Positions 1-8,184 of a stretch of 64,000 nucleotides of DNA are shown in pieces. Positions within the stretch are counted from its first letter, which is position 1, and each line of letters starts with the position of its first letter. The notes beneath the pieces are model-generated. The model was not told the DNA's origin. It ran no database searches and worked only from the letters and a program-made list of their open reading frames with translations. Source of the stretch: Neobacillus sp. PS3-12 (GTDB lineage Bacteria; Bacillota; Bacilli; Bacillales; Cytobacillaceae); the NCBI RefSeq assembly GCF_030915385.1, contig NZ_CP133268.1, positions 124,001 through 188,000 on the forward strand, given 5' to 3'. Both the position numbers and the translations under genes were made by a program.

Positions 1-496
1 AATATGGTACAACTTTCTCTTCTCTAAACTCAAAATTCTCTGCGAATTCTACAAGTCCCGGAAGTGCCAAACTTTCAACAATATCGTGATGGTCTATACT
101 TTTCACAAGGTTATGAAATTTTTCCTCTCTGAGAGTCAAATTAGTTGCCAATACCAATACTTTTTTACGTTTTCCCTCACAGCTTTGAACAGCAGGTTTT
201 ACGGCTGGTTCAATACCTAAAATAGGGAAATCATACCTTTGGCGAAGGTCATCTACTGCAATACTGGTTGCAGTATTACATGCAATGACTAATGCTTTGA
301 TTCCTTGATTAGCCATAAAGTCAACTGCATTAAATATATATTCTCTTACCTCTTCTTTTGTTTTTTCACCATAAGGAACGTGTAAGGTATCTGCATAAAA
401 TATGTAATCTTCATTCGGTAATAACCTCAATGCTTGATGAAGTACAGTCATTCCACCTATGCCAGAATCAAAAAAACCTATTCTCACTACTTTCAC
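1..496 (-). CDS. murI: Glutamate racemase, C-terminal part beyond window
   Basis: Reading the minus strand from a GTG at 496 gives about 165 residues and then the window ends, so roughly the last 100 residues of a normal 265-residue enzyme are missing. The N-terminal FDSGIGG motif (about residues 9-15, with the auxiliary Asp10) and the ACNTAT motif with catalytic Cys73 are intact, as are the surrounding PYG and GIEPA segments. The family interconverts L- and D-glutamate for peptidoglycan in the cytoplasm. A second in-frame GTG at 487 is an alternative start; neither has an ideal ribosome site. Identification is firm from the two motifs; the choice between murI and racE naming is arbitrary. 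Confidence 0.9.
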   Translation of the reverse strand, partial: MKVVRIGFFDSGIGGMTVLHQALRLLPNEDYIFYADTLHVPYGEKTKEEVREYIFNAVDFMANQGIKALVIACNTATSIAVDDLRQRYDFPILGIEPAVKPAVQSCEGKRKKVLVLATNLTLREEKFHNLVKSIDHHDIVESLALPGLVEFAENFEFREEKVVPY

Positions 497-531
497 TCTT
501 CTTTTCAATTAATTTTATAAACCTATTTAAT

Positions 532-556
532 GCGAACAGTGACCGTCACCGTTCGC
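532..556. repeat. Imperfect palindrome, related to 62450-62476
   Basis: Arms GCGAACAGTGAC and GTCACCGTTCGC face each other with one centre base. A nearly identical and more perfect palindrome lies at 62450-62476. Two related palindromes 62 kb apart in relic-rich intergenic DNA look like a dispersed repeat rather than a gene-specific operator. Confidence 0.6.
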
Positions 557-581
557 CGCTGAATACTAACATTTCAAAATA

Positions 582-623
582 CAACTGCTTTTGTCGGACT
601 TAGAACTGGATTATGAATGCCCA
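582..623 (-). pseudogene. Short doxX relic
   Basis: About 42 bp match the doxX coding region (compare 28811-28853 and 52500-52543) with two or three differences; on the minus strand it encodes the NPVLSPAKAV part of that protein. Nothing of doxX flanks it, so this is a fragment left by duplication or recombination. Confidence 0.6.
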
Positions 624-687
624 TTACATCATCAGATAGAAAGAGACTAGCCTTTTTGACTTAAATTCAAATCAAAGGTTGATTTTG

Positions 688-1119
688 TTAAAATGAAATC
701 ATTGCACCTCTTTCATCAAAAATTGCTGTTGGATTCCAAGCAACTTCCCAAAGATTGTTTTCAGGGTCAGCAAAATAAGCTGTTCTTCCTCCCCAAAAAG
801 CATCGCTAGGTTCTCTTAGTATTTTTCCGCCTGCAATTCTAATTTCCTCAATTGTTACATCTACCTCTTCTGGTTTGTCAACATTTATTGCAAAGGATAC
901 ACCACGATAGTTTTCAAAATTATGAGTAATTTGTACTCCCGCATCTTCTGCTAATTCATTAATAGGAAATAAAGTTAAGATAACACCTGCTGTTTTAAAA
1001 ACAGCATAACGATCTGAACTTATTTCTGATTCCTCCCAACCTAAACTTTTATAAAATGAACGCAGAATTCGTAAGTTCAAAGCCCCAATTGTTATTAAGC
1101 TAACCCTTTGCATGACCAT
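688..1119 (-). CDS. VOC (glyoxalase/bleomycin resistance fold) family protein
   Basis: A 143-residue protein with the beta-alpha-beta-beta-beta repeat pattern of the vicinal-oxygen-chelate superfamily: an N-terminal LRxFYKSLGWEE segment and a C-terminal YFADPENNLWEVAWNP segment with the conserved metal-side Glu. The start is the ATG at 1119 because GGAGG lies 9 nt upstream; the open frame extends to 1239 but that part has no ribosome site. Members bind metals or small molecules; the substrate here cannot be read from sequence. Single gene, facing the racemase. Family call is firm, function is open. Confidence 0.8.
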   Translation of the reverse strand: MVMQRVSLITIGALNLRILRSFYKSLGWEESEISSDRYAVFKTAGVILTLFPINELAEDAGVQITHNFENYRGVSFAINVDKPEEVDVTIEEIRIAGGKILREPSDAFWGGRTAYFADPENNLWEVAWNPTAIFDERGAMISF

Positions 1120-1519
1120 ATTAAAATTCCTCCAATACTTTAATAAATTGGTATATTCCTCAAATGTATGTCTAATTCCTCTTCTATAAGTAACAATTGA
1201 ATAAGAAATTGGATTGCGATAAGCAACCCCACAGTTCAACTAAAACAAACAAATGAGGAAGGACAATGATTATGTTTTCCAGGAAGTAAAGTATTGAAAA
1301 CCAACGAATGTTTATTGAATCTGAAATTAAACGATATAATAACTTACCTGATTGGAAAAGTAAACCCATCTTTTGTATATATATCAAGGTTCTTTTAACG
1401 TCGCTTGCACCTTTATATAAATACCACCATATATAGGAATATTTTCAAAAATGTTATACAGAATAATATTTAGGTAGTTGTAGCCGTATGGCTTTTTACA
1501 CATGAAAGGGTGTTCAATA
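1120..1519. other. Intergenic, no gene recognised
   Basis: A/T-rich stretch between a minus-strand VOC gene and a plus-strand membrane gene. A 67-codon minus-strand frame (1184-1387) has no ribosome site and no recognisable motif. It must contain promoters for both flanking genes, but no clear -35/-10 pair stands out. Confidence 0.4.
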
Positions 1520-2008
1520 ATGGAAAAAAAGTTGTTGAATTTGGTTCTTGCAATGAGTATGGTTTCACTTCCATTTTTATTTAGGGGATCAAAAATGAGG
1601 GAAAATTTAGTTATCTTTTTCTCAAAAGGAGTTCTTGCTACTTTGGTTGATGCTTATGTTGTTGGGAGAAAAAAAATGGCATATCCAGTCCGCCCTTTCC
1701 CAAAAATTTTTAAAACAAATATCCTTTATGACATGCTGTTTTTTCCGGTTTTAAGTGTTATCTGGGTTAGGATGTCATATAACGATAGTTTAGGAAAAAT
1801 CCTATTGAAAAGTTTGATTTTTAGTGTTCCCATGAGTATTGGGCAATGGTATTTTGAAAGGAACTCAAGACTTTTCAAATGGAAAAAATGGACACCATTA
1901 CATACCTTCGGAAGTGTAAGTTTTACCTTGTTTATTATTAGAGGTTTCGTTGGGTTAATAAAAAAATTAGATAAATTAAAGGGTAATCAAAATATAACCG
2001 AGTTATAA
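1520..2008 (+). CDS. CBO0543-type integral membrane protein
   Basis: A 162-residue protein with about four hydrophobic segments separated by basic loops (VVGRKKMAYPVRPFPK, FKWKKWTPLH). The pattern, including the YPVRPFPKIFKTNILYD loop, is that of the CBO0543 membrane family common in spore-forming Firmicutes, whose role is unknown. ATG 1520 is chosen over the ATG at 1502 because AAAGGGTG lies 7 nt upstream. It is followed after 11 nt by another small membrane gene, so the two are probably co-transcribed. Confidence 0.65.
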   Translation: MEKKLLNLVLAMSMVSLPFLFRGSKMRENLVIFFSKGVLATLVDAYVVGRKKMAYPVRPFPKIFKTNILYDMLFFPVLSVIWVRMSYNDSLGKILLKSLIFSVPMSIGQWYFERNSRLFKWKKWTPLHTFGSVSFTLFIIRGFVGLIKKLDKLKGNQNITEL

Positions 2009-2019
2009 AGGCTGATATT

Positions 2020-2496
2020 ATGAATAAAACGCATAAGTTAGAGACAATTCTTTGGAGTATTGCATTTCCTGGTTTTGGACAACTATTAAATGGTCATCTC
2101 ATAAAGGGATTTGTTTTTATACTTTTAGAATTCGTCATTAATGTAAACAGCTCATTTAACAATGCTATCATGTTAAGTTTTCTTGGGAAGATTACAGAGG
2201 CTTCTAAAGTGGTTGATCACCAATGGCTTATGTTTTATCCATGTGTATATATGTATGCCATGTATGATGCTTATAAGTTTGCAGAAGGTAAAAATCCACG
2301 CTTATCGTTTGTCCCCTTTGCATTTGGAGCCTATTTTGTCACAATAGGTCTTATGTACTCTCCAAAGGTATTTTTCGGTATATCATTTGGTCCCATATGG
2401 CTTCCAATGTTGTTTTTGATTCCAGGGATAGGGATTGGCTTTATTATTCGTTATTTTTTGATAAAACTTACTATTAAACCCAACAACGGAGGATGA
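2020..2496 (+). CDS. TM2-like small membrane protein
   Basis: A 158-residue protein opening with WSIAFPGFGQLLNGHLIKGF, a Pro-Gly-x-Gly-Gln loop typical of TM2-like and related small membrane proteins, followed by further hydrophobic helices (residues about 25-45, 95-115, 125-150). The start follows the previous stop by 11 nt with only a weak purine stretch in front, suggesting translational coupling to the CBO0543-type gene. No enzymatic motif is visible. Function unknown. Confidence 0.6.
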   Translation: MNKTHKLETILWSIAFPGFGQLLNGHLIKGFVFILLEFVINVNSSFNNAIMLSFLGKITEASKVVDHQWLMFYPCVYMYAMYDAYKFAEGKNPRLSFVPFAFGAYFVTIGLMYSPKVFFGISFGPIWLPMLFLIPGIGIGFIIRYFLIKLTIKPNNGG

Positions 2497-2610
2497 TCTG
2501 CCTAAGATAAAAAGATTATTTTGGAAAATTTTATTTCAACCAACAAGATAGGAAAACGCTGATGTTGATACAAATATCCAATTTTTCTGGAGAGACTTCC
2601 TCCATCAAAT

Positions 2611-2672
2611 GGCCCTAAAATGGAAAATGAGCGCTTATCCTTGTTCAAGGATAGCGCCCTTTAATTGAAGAT
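2611..2672. repeat. Dispersed hairpin repeat, copy A (GCGC family)
   Basis: A CCCTAAAA lead is followed by a hairpin with arms GCGCTTATCCTT and AAGGATAGCGC around a short loop, then a CTTTAATTGAAGA tail. Related sequences occur at 22587, 23325, 27278 and 30822. It also lies 3' of both converging gene groups and may end transcription. Confidence 0.65.
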
Positions 2673-2870
2673 AAATCCTATTATTTCATCAAAATTTTCA
2701 GTCAACTGTTTTTCTGAAATTACTTGTAAACCGTTTCTTTTTAATAAAGCTGCTGTAACCCCATTCCCAGAAATTTTTTTATATGTAAACAATGATTTAG
2801 ATCTTTTAACAAAAGCTTTTATTACTCCTAAATATAGTTTTGTTTTCCTCGAAGTAACGGTTCTCCTCAC
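2661..2870 (-). pseudogene. Unidentified C-terminal gene fragment
   Basis: A minus-strand frame reads about 60 plausible residues (with KKISGNGVTAALLKRNG) to a stop at 2661, but its only start lies inside the truncated aldo/keto reductase in another frame. It looks like the 3' end of an unrelated gene joined to the reductase by a deletion. I do not recognise the family. Confidence 0.35.
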
Positions 2871-3219
2871 GGAACTCCATCCAAGGCTGTGGGCTGTGGA
2901 TAATCAGAAGGTCAATGTAATCCAGTCCCAATTTTGCTAAAGACTCATCAATGGACTGCGTAGCTGCATCATAGGTCTTTGCTTCTGCAGCAACCTTTAT
3001 CGTAACGAAAAGTTCTGCTCTTGCGACACCGCAGGAACGGATTCCTTCTCCTACACCCGCTTCATTCATATAAGCCTGAGCAGTATCAATATGGCGATAT
3101 CCGATCGATACCGCATCACGCACTGCCTGTATTGCCTGTCCATCGTCAAGTAGCCAGGTACCAAGACCTAATTTTGGAATTTCTACACCATTTGATAGTT
3201 TGTATGTTTCGTTCATCAA
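2806..3219 (-). pseudogene. Aldo/keto reductase, 3'-truncated
   Basis: The first about 127 residues are a normal N-terminal half of a YtbE-type aldo/keto reductase: GVEIPKLGLGTW, HIDTAQAY with the catalytic Asp and Tyr, Lys in the VTIK strand, and the catalytic His in LLIIHSPQPW. After FREENRYFEENK the homology stops and ten unrelated residues lead to a stop. Normal members have about 280 residues, so more than half the barrel and the NADPH site are gone. A TTG start at 3219 has AAAGGAG upstream. It follows the decarboxylase-family gene by 45 nt and was probably its operon partner. Confidence 0.8.
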
Positions 3220-3264
3220 GTTTTTGTCTCCTTTGCATTGTCGTTTTTAATGTAGTTTCTTATA

Positions 3265-4020
3265 TTAATTTTCTGGAATCATTTCGTTCACACAAGCTAA
3301 TGCGTTGAGCGTTCTCGGAAAGCCTATATATGGGAGGCAGTGGGTAATGGCGGTGATCAATGTTTCCTTGTCATTGCCTACATTTTTGTTACCCAGCACA
3401 TGTGACTTTACTTGGCTTTCACAGCCGCCAAGCGTACTAATAATGCAGAGTGTTAACAACTCCCGAGTTTTCAAATCAAGTCCATTGCGAGTGTAAAAGT
3501 CTCCAAAGCAAAAAGCGGAAAGATAATCCTGCATATGCTTTTGATTTTCTGGTGCATTCTCACGCATTTTTGAAATGATATCACCAAAAAGCTCAACTTG
3601 TGTAGCAAGTCCTTTCTCAAAACGATTCTCTTCATCTACAGTCATTTGGCTTTCAATTGGTAAAGCGATATTCTTTGCTTTAAAAACCTCATTGACTTCA
3701 TGAATGGCGTTTAATGTACTGGGGAATCCGATGTACGGGGCACACTGGTAAACCGCCTCTTTGATTTCTACAGGTGTAAGCCCAACGTTCAGTGCGGCAC
3801 CTACATGTGCCTTAAGCTGAGGTAACGTCTGGTTGGTAGTAAGAACAACCAGCGTGATCAGTTCACGTTTTTTGTCATCCAAATTACCTTGGTAGAAAAC
3901 TTCTCCAAAAATGAAGTGGCTTAATATGCCCTGAAAATCAGGGTCGGTAGTGTTTGCAGCAGGTACCCCATTACCAAATACCTGTTTATATTTTTCCTTA
4001 CTCTTTTCAACACGGTTCAT
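3265..4020 (-). CDS. Carboxymuconolactone decarboxylase family protein, two-domain
   Basis: A 251-residue protein carrying two successive CMD/AhpD-like helical domains: each ends with a PYIGFPxTLNA motif (about residues 94-104 and 231-241), and each has the KxRELxTL helix. The start at 4020 is set by AGGAGGT six nt upstream. Members are trimeric or hexameric and range from 4-carboxymuconolactone decarboxylase to alkylhydroperoxidase-like reductases; the AhpD CxxC pair is not present, so peroxidase activity is doubtful. In Firmicutes such genes often sit next to aldo/keto reductases, as here. Substrate unknown. Confidence 0.85.
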   Translation of the reverse strand: MNRVEKSKEKYKQVFGNGVPAANTTDPDFQGILSHFIFGEVFYQGNLDDKKRELITLVVLTTNQTLPQLKAHVGAALNVGLTPVEIKEAVYQCAPYIGFPSTLNAIHEVNEVFKAKNIALPIESQMTVDEENRFEKGLATQVELFGDIISKMRENAPENQKHMQDYLSAFCFGDFYTRNGLDLKTRELLTLCIISTLGGCESQVKSHVLGNKNVGNDKETLITAITHCLPYIGFPRTLNALACVNEMIPEN

Positions 4021-4357
4021 CGTTAGACCTCCTGCTAGGATTTCGATCACTTCTATTATGTCTAGGGTGCGGAATTAAATCTTATTATACAAATCAATAT
4101 TGATTGAATAATCAACACCTGTTTATAATTTTAAAAAATTTCTTCATACTTTCAATGGTTAAATTAACGCAATTCGTTGATTACTCAACAAAACAATTAA
4201 AATTGTTGATTATCTTTAGCATTTCTGCATCCTTGAATGAGTTCAGAAATATGCCAGCTTTGTCCGAGAATGCAGTTTTTTCAAACGAAATATTCATCAA
4301 TCAAGTCGGTAAAGTTGAACAAATTATCAAATATTAATTAATAAGTTTGGAAATAAT
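4021..4357. other. Intergenic with a dispersed repeat at 4251-4285
   Basis: No gene recognised. The 35 bp at 4251-4285 recur almost unchanged at 62413-62449 (core TTTGTCCGAGAATGCAG). The stretch ends where the spoIISA homology abruptly begins, so it may mark the breakpoint that removed the 5' end of that gene. Confidence 0.5.
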
Positions 4358-4975
4358 CATGAGTCCCCTGTACTGTTATATTGGACAAAACACCCTAACA
4401 GTATTTTTACAGATTGGAAAAAATATCTCATTGTGGGTATTCTTTTTGCTTTGGTGGATGCTTTTATTTTCTTAGGAATGTACATTCTTAAAGTTGGCAA
4501 CCACGAATTAGCAATTGCTACAAAACAAATAGAGATAAATGATGAAATTGTAAACAGTAATAGAGAAAAGGTAAAAAGGCTGGTTAAGCTCTTGAAAGAA
4601 CAGGGGATTCCAGAGTATTATAATAGTGAGGAAGAGTATATCAGTTTATTATCAATACTCTTAGAGGAATATGCAGAACAAGAAGGTCTGGAATTAGAAT
4701 TGTTAAAATTCCATACGCAAATTGAAAAAGAGGAAGCCTTTAAAGAATATAGGGGGCTAAACAAGTCATTCATTCAAAAGCAACTGCAGAAGGACAAGAC
4801 CTATATAAAAAAGAAGATGGCGTACATACCCATCTTTGCGTGTTCTAAAAAGTTCGTGTTAAAGGTAACTTCACAAAAAGAAGTAACGGAAATGGATTTA
4901 TCTTTAATAAACTTGTTGCTTATTACGTTTGATTTAGTGATTCGAGAAGGAACATCTAATGGAGGTGAGGAATAA
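4358..4975 (+). pseudogene. spoIISA: SpoIISA-type membrane toxin, N-terminally truncated
   Basis: The frame matches SpoIISA from its second or third membrane helix on: FTDWKKYLIVG and FALVDAFIFLGMYILK correspond closely to the B. subtilis protein, followed by the cytosolic domain to a normal C-terminus. B. subtilis SpoIISA has about 248 residues and begins with additional membrane segments; here only 205 residues follow the first in-frame ATG (4358) and the first transmembrane helix is missing. No good ribosome site precedes this ATG. The TAA overlaps the start of spoIISB. The toxin family damages the membrane and is neutralised by SpoIISB. Probably inactive or non-lethal, though a truncated product cannot be excluded. 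Confidence 0.75.
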
Positions 4976-5094
4976 TGGGAAAAAGTATTTATGAAAAAAA
5001 GTCGCTTACAATTAAAGTAAGGAAACCACATGTTGAGATTCCCGAAATACCGTTAAGTCCTCGAATGAAGGAAGTTCTGGAAGAAAATGATTGA
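4975..5094 (+). CDS. spoIISB: SpoIISB-type antitoxin
   Basis: A 39-residue basic/acidic peptide with GGAGGTGAGG upstream and its ATG overlapping the spoIISA stop codon (TAATG). The Lys/Arg-rich first half and the LSPRMKEVLEEN tail can be laid against the B. subtilis SpoIISB segment VSPHTARIFKEN. In the family the small antitoxin wraps around the cytosolic domain of SpoIISA. Identification rests mainly on position, size and this tail; similarity of such short proteins is weak. Confidence 0.65.
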   Translation: MGKSIYEKKSLTIKVRKPHVEIPEIPLSPRMKEVLEEND

Positions 5095-5252
5095 ATTATT
5101 AACAGATTAAAACATACTAGACGTTCAAGACGACTTTTAGAAATTCATTAAAAAGCACTATCGAAGGCAGGGGATATAATCCTCTGTCTTTTTTCATTTA
5201 TTTATTGATTCTACATATACTATACCAAGTCCTTTACGAGAGGAGGTTCCCA

Positions 5253-5378
5253 TTGAACAGAAGAAAACCTGATAGAATTCGTGTTCCAGAAACTACGCCC
5301 ACCCAATTTGACGTGAAACTACATGAAGGTAATAAAAAGGTGATTCGGTGGCTGCAAGGTTTAATGGTAAAACGATGA
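5253..5378 (+). CDS. Small protein of 41 residues downstream of spoIISAB
   Basis: A TTG start with GAGGAGGT five nt upstream opens a 41-codon frame that reads as a genuine protein (RIRVPETTPTQFDVKLHEGN, then a KKVIRWLQGLM helix). B. subtilis has a third small gene, spoIISC, after spoIISAB; position and size here would fit such a role, but I cannot confirm sequence relationship. The excellent ribosome site makes translation likely. Confidence 0.5.
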   Translation: MNRRKPDRIRVPETTPTQFDVKLHEGNKKVIRWLQGLMVKR

Positions 5379-5487
5379 AGGCTATTTGATGAGATGAATA
5401 TTGAATAATTAATATTTTCAAAAGAGAGTACCTTTTGCATTGTTTTTAAGTATGACATTTAGTCTCTAAATAAAAGCTGAATATGAT

Positions 5488-5517
5488 CCCCCCTTCAAGT
5501 TTGGGGGGCACGTTTTT
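5488..5517 (+). terminator. Rho-independent terminator after the spoIIS region
   Basis: Stem of six C-G pairs (5488-5493 with 5503-5508) and a 9-nt loop, followed by CACGTTTTT. Fits the end of the plus-strand spoIIS transcript. Confidence 0.75.
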
Positions 5518-5671
5518 AACTTACTTAGACTAGCTATACCTTTTTTTATTTAAACCGCTTTTATTTTTAATAAATTCATCTAATTTTCTTAACAAAACTA
5601 TTATTTTATTATTAAGAATTACCTCATTTTGCAAATCAGTTGGAGTAGCAATTCGTTTTTGAAAAAATAAA

Positions 5672-5706
5672 ATAGCCTAGCTCCGCATTGTGGAACTAAG
5701 CTATTC
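5672..5706 (-). terminator. Terminator for the DUF4309 lipoprotein gene
   Basis: On the minus strand an AATAGCTTAGTTCC arm pairs with GGAGCTAGGCTATT across a short loop and is followed by TTTATTTTTTC. It lies 120 nt past the lipoprotein stop. Confidence 0.65.
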
Positions 5707-5825
5707 CATATATTTATTTTCATTATTGCTCCCCTTGGATCACAAGTTTAATCAAAAAGTCATCGATTATTCGACGTCCATTTTGCACACCGCAAAGGAA
5801 ACTATTCGTGTAGTTTACCCTTCAT

Positions 5826-6902
5826 TTACCACTGCCTTCCGGGATCATCCGCCATAGAATTTACTGTTCCCTCTGGATAAAGAACATTATAGTGATCGAT
5901 TACTGGATTAGGTTTGCTATTCGTTGGTTGAGGGAAAACCAGCTCGAGTTTAAAAGATGAATTCGCCCGATAACCAATAATCTCCTGACCATTCACCATA
6001 GCATCATGAGCAGGAGTTCCCAAAACCTCTTTGGCCTCGGCAAGAGTGATGCCCATCAATTGATTGCTGTTGGACCGTGCTTCAAAGATCTGTCCCCCTT
6101 TGTTAAAACCAATCACAACCTTATATTTTGAATAGGTGTTATATTGTCCTTTAGCAGCTGCAACAAAATCTGTTTTATCTGCCTTTCCCCATACTTTTTC
6201 TACTTCATCGATGTTCGTTGTTTTTACAGCAAAGTCGCTGCTAATTATTTTTCCTTGTTTAGCCATTGACATCATTTTGGCTAAAAGAGTTTCTGTAGAA
6301 CCTAATTGAAGTTTTGTTGCTTTAGTTGTTTGAAGAGGATGGTTGGATAAAATATTTTCCACTTCCTTATACCCCGCAGGAAAAGAATAGTTATACCGTG
6401 CTGGAAGTGCAAATACATAATAATTGTTACGTCCCAACTCACTAGGGTTCAAGGGAGCAGCTCCGATGTGGAAGACTTCCTGCTGAAGTAAGTTCCATTG
6501 GTTAAGTGTAAAAACCATGATCGGTATGTCCTGCCTTGGCGTTTTAGCAGTCCAATTAGGATCACGAATTGAAATTATCGGACCTGTTTCAACAACGTTG
6601 CCGCCAGTTAGAGCAATCCCTTCCCATTGATTAGTGACAATCGAATATCCCTTCCAGATTCCTGGAAGTTTGAATTTAAACCCGTATTGGGTGTTTTCAT
6701 AGACAATTGAGTTTGAAACATCAGGTGAAGTGGAAGAAGATGGAGTGTTAGGGGTGGCATTTTGCTTGTCGCTGGTGGTACTGTTCTTTTGATTGTGGCT
6801 GTTGCTGGTTGAACTGCTATTGTTTGAACATCCTGCCACCAGAAGTAAGGCCATCACTACGAAAACCCATTTCAGTGTTGCCTTTTTTAATGTTAAGATC
6901 AT
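5826..6902 (-). CDS. YjgB-like lipoprotein with C-terminal DUF4309 domain
   Basis: A 358-residue exported lipoprotein: basic start, hydrophobic helix, lipobox VAGC (Cys about 25), then a Ser/Thr/Asn-rich linker to about residue 65. A middle domain (about 68-190) is followed by DUF4309 (about 205-358), recognised by VEKVWGKADKTDFVAAAKG, the IGFNKGGQIFEARS strand and the terminal NPVIDHYNVLYPEGTVNSM. The family includes B. subtilis YjgB; its molecular role is unknown. The protein would be anchored to the outer face of the membrane. It is a lone gene with a ribosome site (GGAGGA) and its own terminator. Confidence 0.85.
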   Translation of the reverse strand: MILTLKKATLKWVFVVMALLLVAGCSNNSSSTSNSHNQKNSTTSDKQNATPNTPSSSTSPDVSNSIVYENTQYGFKFKLPGIWKGYSIVTNQWEGIALTGGNVVETGPIISIRDPNWTAKTPRQDIPIMVFTLNQWNLLQQEVFHIGAAPLNPSELGRNNYYVFALPARYNYSFPAGYKEVENILSNHPLQTTKATKLQLGSTETLLAKMMSMAKQGKIISSDFAVKTTNIDEVEKVWGKADKTDFVAAAKGQYNTYSKYKVVIGFNKGGQIFEARSNSNQLMGITLAEAKEVLGTPAHDAMVNGQEIIGYRANSSFKLELVFPQPTNSKPNPVIDHYNVLYPEGTVNSMADDPGRQW

Positions 6903-7153
6903 AAAAATCCTCCTCCATTAAATTCTTTGGCAAAAAATAAGTAAAAACCGTAGTCGAATGAGGCTCTGTTATTTTTATTATCAAAACAGCAACTAAATTG
7001 ATAATAACAATTCACCAGAGAAATTCTTGAAACGTACTTTGCAGAGCACCTTATGCTAGTTTAAATGTGATGTCTTAACCTTGCCATTTGAATATTTAAG
7101 ATTAAAACAATAAGGATATTTGTTCCAATTGGAGTTTCGTCTAACGAGAGCAA

Positions 7154-7294
7154 TTAATGAAGAAATTGTTCCAAAGTAGGAATAAGCTGATCACTTTTTA
7201 GACAGTTGTCACAAATAATAATCACGGTTGAATTGGAATCATTTTTTTTTTCAGTTTCCTCATGTCTACAAATGCTACAAAATTGCTCATCCAT
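7154..7294 (-). CDS. Small CxxC...CxxC protein, putative zinc-binding
   Basis: A 46-residue frame from ATG 7294 with GGGAG eight nt upstream. Two CxxC pairs (CSIC near residue 6, CDNC near residue 28) are spaced like a zinc ribbon or treble clef. The coding strand contains ten consecutive A bases (residues 15-18), a possible slippage site. I do not recognise the family; it could be a small regulator or an orphan zinc-binding peptide. The gene is too short for routine calling, but cysteine spacing and ribosome site support it. Confidence 0.55.
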   Translation of the reverse strand: MDEQFCSICRHEETEKKNDSNSTVIIICDNCLKSDQLIPTLEQFLH

Positions 7295-7417
7295 ATGCTC
7301 AACTCCCATTCATTGTTTATTATTATCTTTTTTCTAAATTATTCCTTTTTATACTTATTATACAATAAAAAGAGCCCAATAAATAACATTGGGCTTACTA
7401 CTCGAGATAATTTTTTA

Positions 7418-7927
7418 TTAATCATTTAAATGAAACGGTACAGAAGAAACCACCACATCTTTTCTATTTAAAAGAAGTGTACGAATACGAAAAGCTGACT
7501 GATTGTGTAATAGTCGATGCCAGAACTTGTGTGTGATAAATTCAGGTAAAAGAACAGTTATTCTTTTTTCTTTTCCATAACGGCGTTCCACACGTCCAAT
7601 GAATTCAACTAATGGCTTTATTAAGGTACGATAACGTGAAACAACAACCACTAATCGGACACCTGGATTCCATTGTTCCCATCTTTCTTCCATCTTTTTA
7701 GCCTCTTCAGGGGAAAAAGCAATAGCAATGGGGATTGAAAAAGAGAATGCAAATGCTCCTACTGTTGCAAGCTCTAATAGGATCATTTCAGTTCCATATG
7801 CTACGGAAGAAAGAGCATCTGATGAAAGAATCGGTAATGCTTTCCACAGTTGCATTTTTTCGGCTTCTGCCTCTTCCGATTTTAATGGACGCCCCAGGAT
7901 AAGCCGTTTTATTGATTGAGAAGTCAT
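7418..7927 (-). pseudogene. kimA: KimA-type potassium importer, large in-frame internal deletion
   Basis: Residues 1-70 match the N-terminus of the KimA (YdaO) K+ importer, including ILSSDALSSVAYGTEMILLE, and residues about 70-169 match its C-terminal cytosolic domain (FSPEEAKKMEERWEQWNPGV onward). About 430 residues with nearly all transmembrane helices are missing between SIPIAIA and FSPEEA, yet the reading frame is kept. KimA has 607 residues in B. subtilis. The product cannot transport. GGAGGA precedes the ATG. A c-di-AMP riboswitch lies about 260 nt upstream, as for intact kimA genes. Confidence 0.9.
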
Positions 7928-8133
7928 TTTCTTTCTCCTCCAAATATTTTTAATTTAAGTATCATTTTCTTATTGTTAATTTTCAAATACACTCCAGCGT
8001 ATCCATTGAAAACTTTATTTATTTTACCATTATCTGAATTAATTAATTCAGTAAAATCTGCACTTTTAATACCGTATTGAAGTTCTTTTTCATTGTCTGT
8101 AAATCCCTTTTCCTTAAAATAAGCATAATAAAA
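7924..8133 (-). other. Open frame without start codon between riboswitch and kimA
   Basis: About 70 codons read without a stop into the kimA start (TGA overlaps its ATG), with protein-like composition, but there is no usable start codon until near the end. Probably a gene remnant lodged in the kimA leader. Not recognised. Confidence 0.3.
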
Positions 8134-8184
8134 AAGACCTACTTAAAAATGCTCAAGCTGCCTTTTTGCTTCCTGAACAAAAAA

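Noticed and set aside
1184..1387. Minus-strand frame of 67 codons
   Set aside because: No ribosome site, low-complexity hydrophobic translation and overlap with the upstream extension of the VOC gene.
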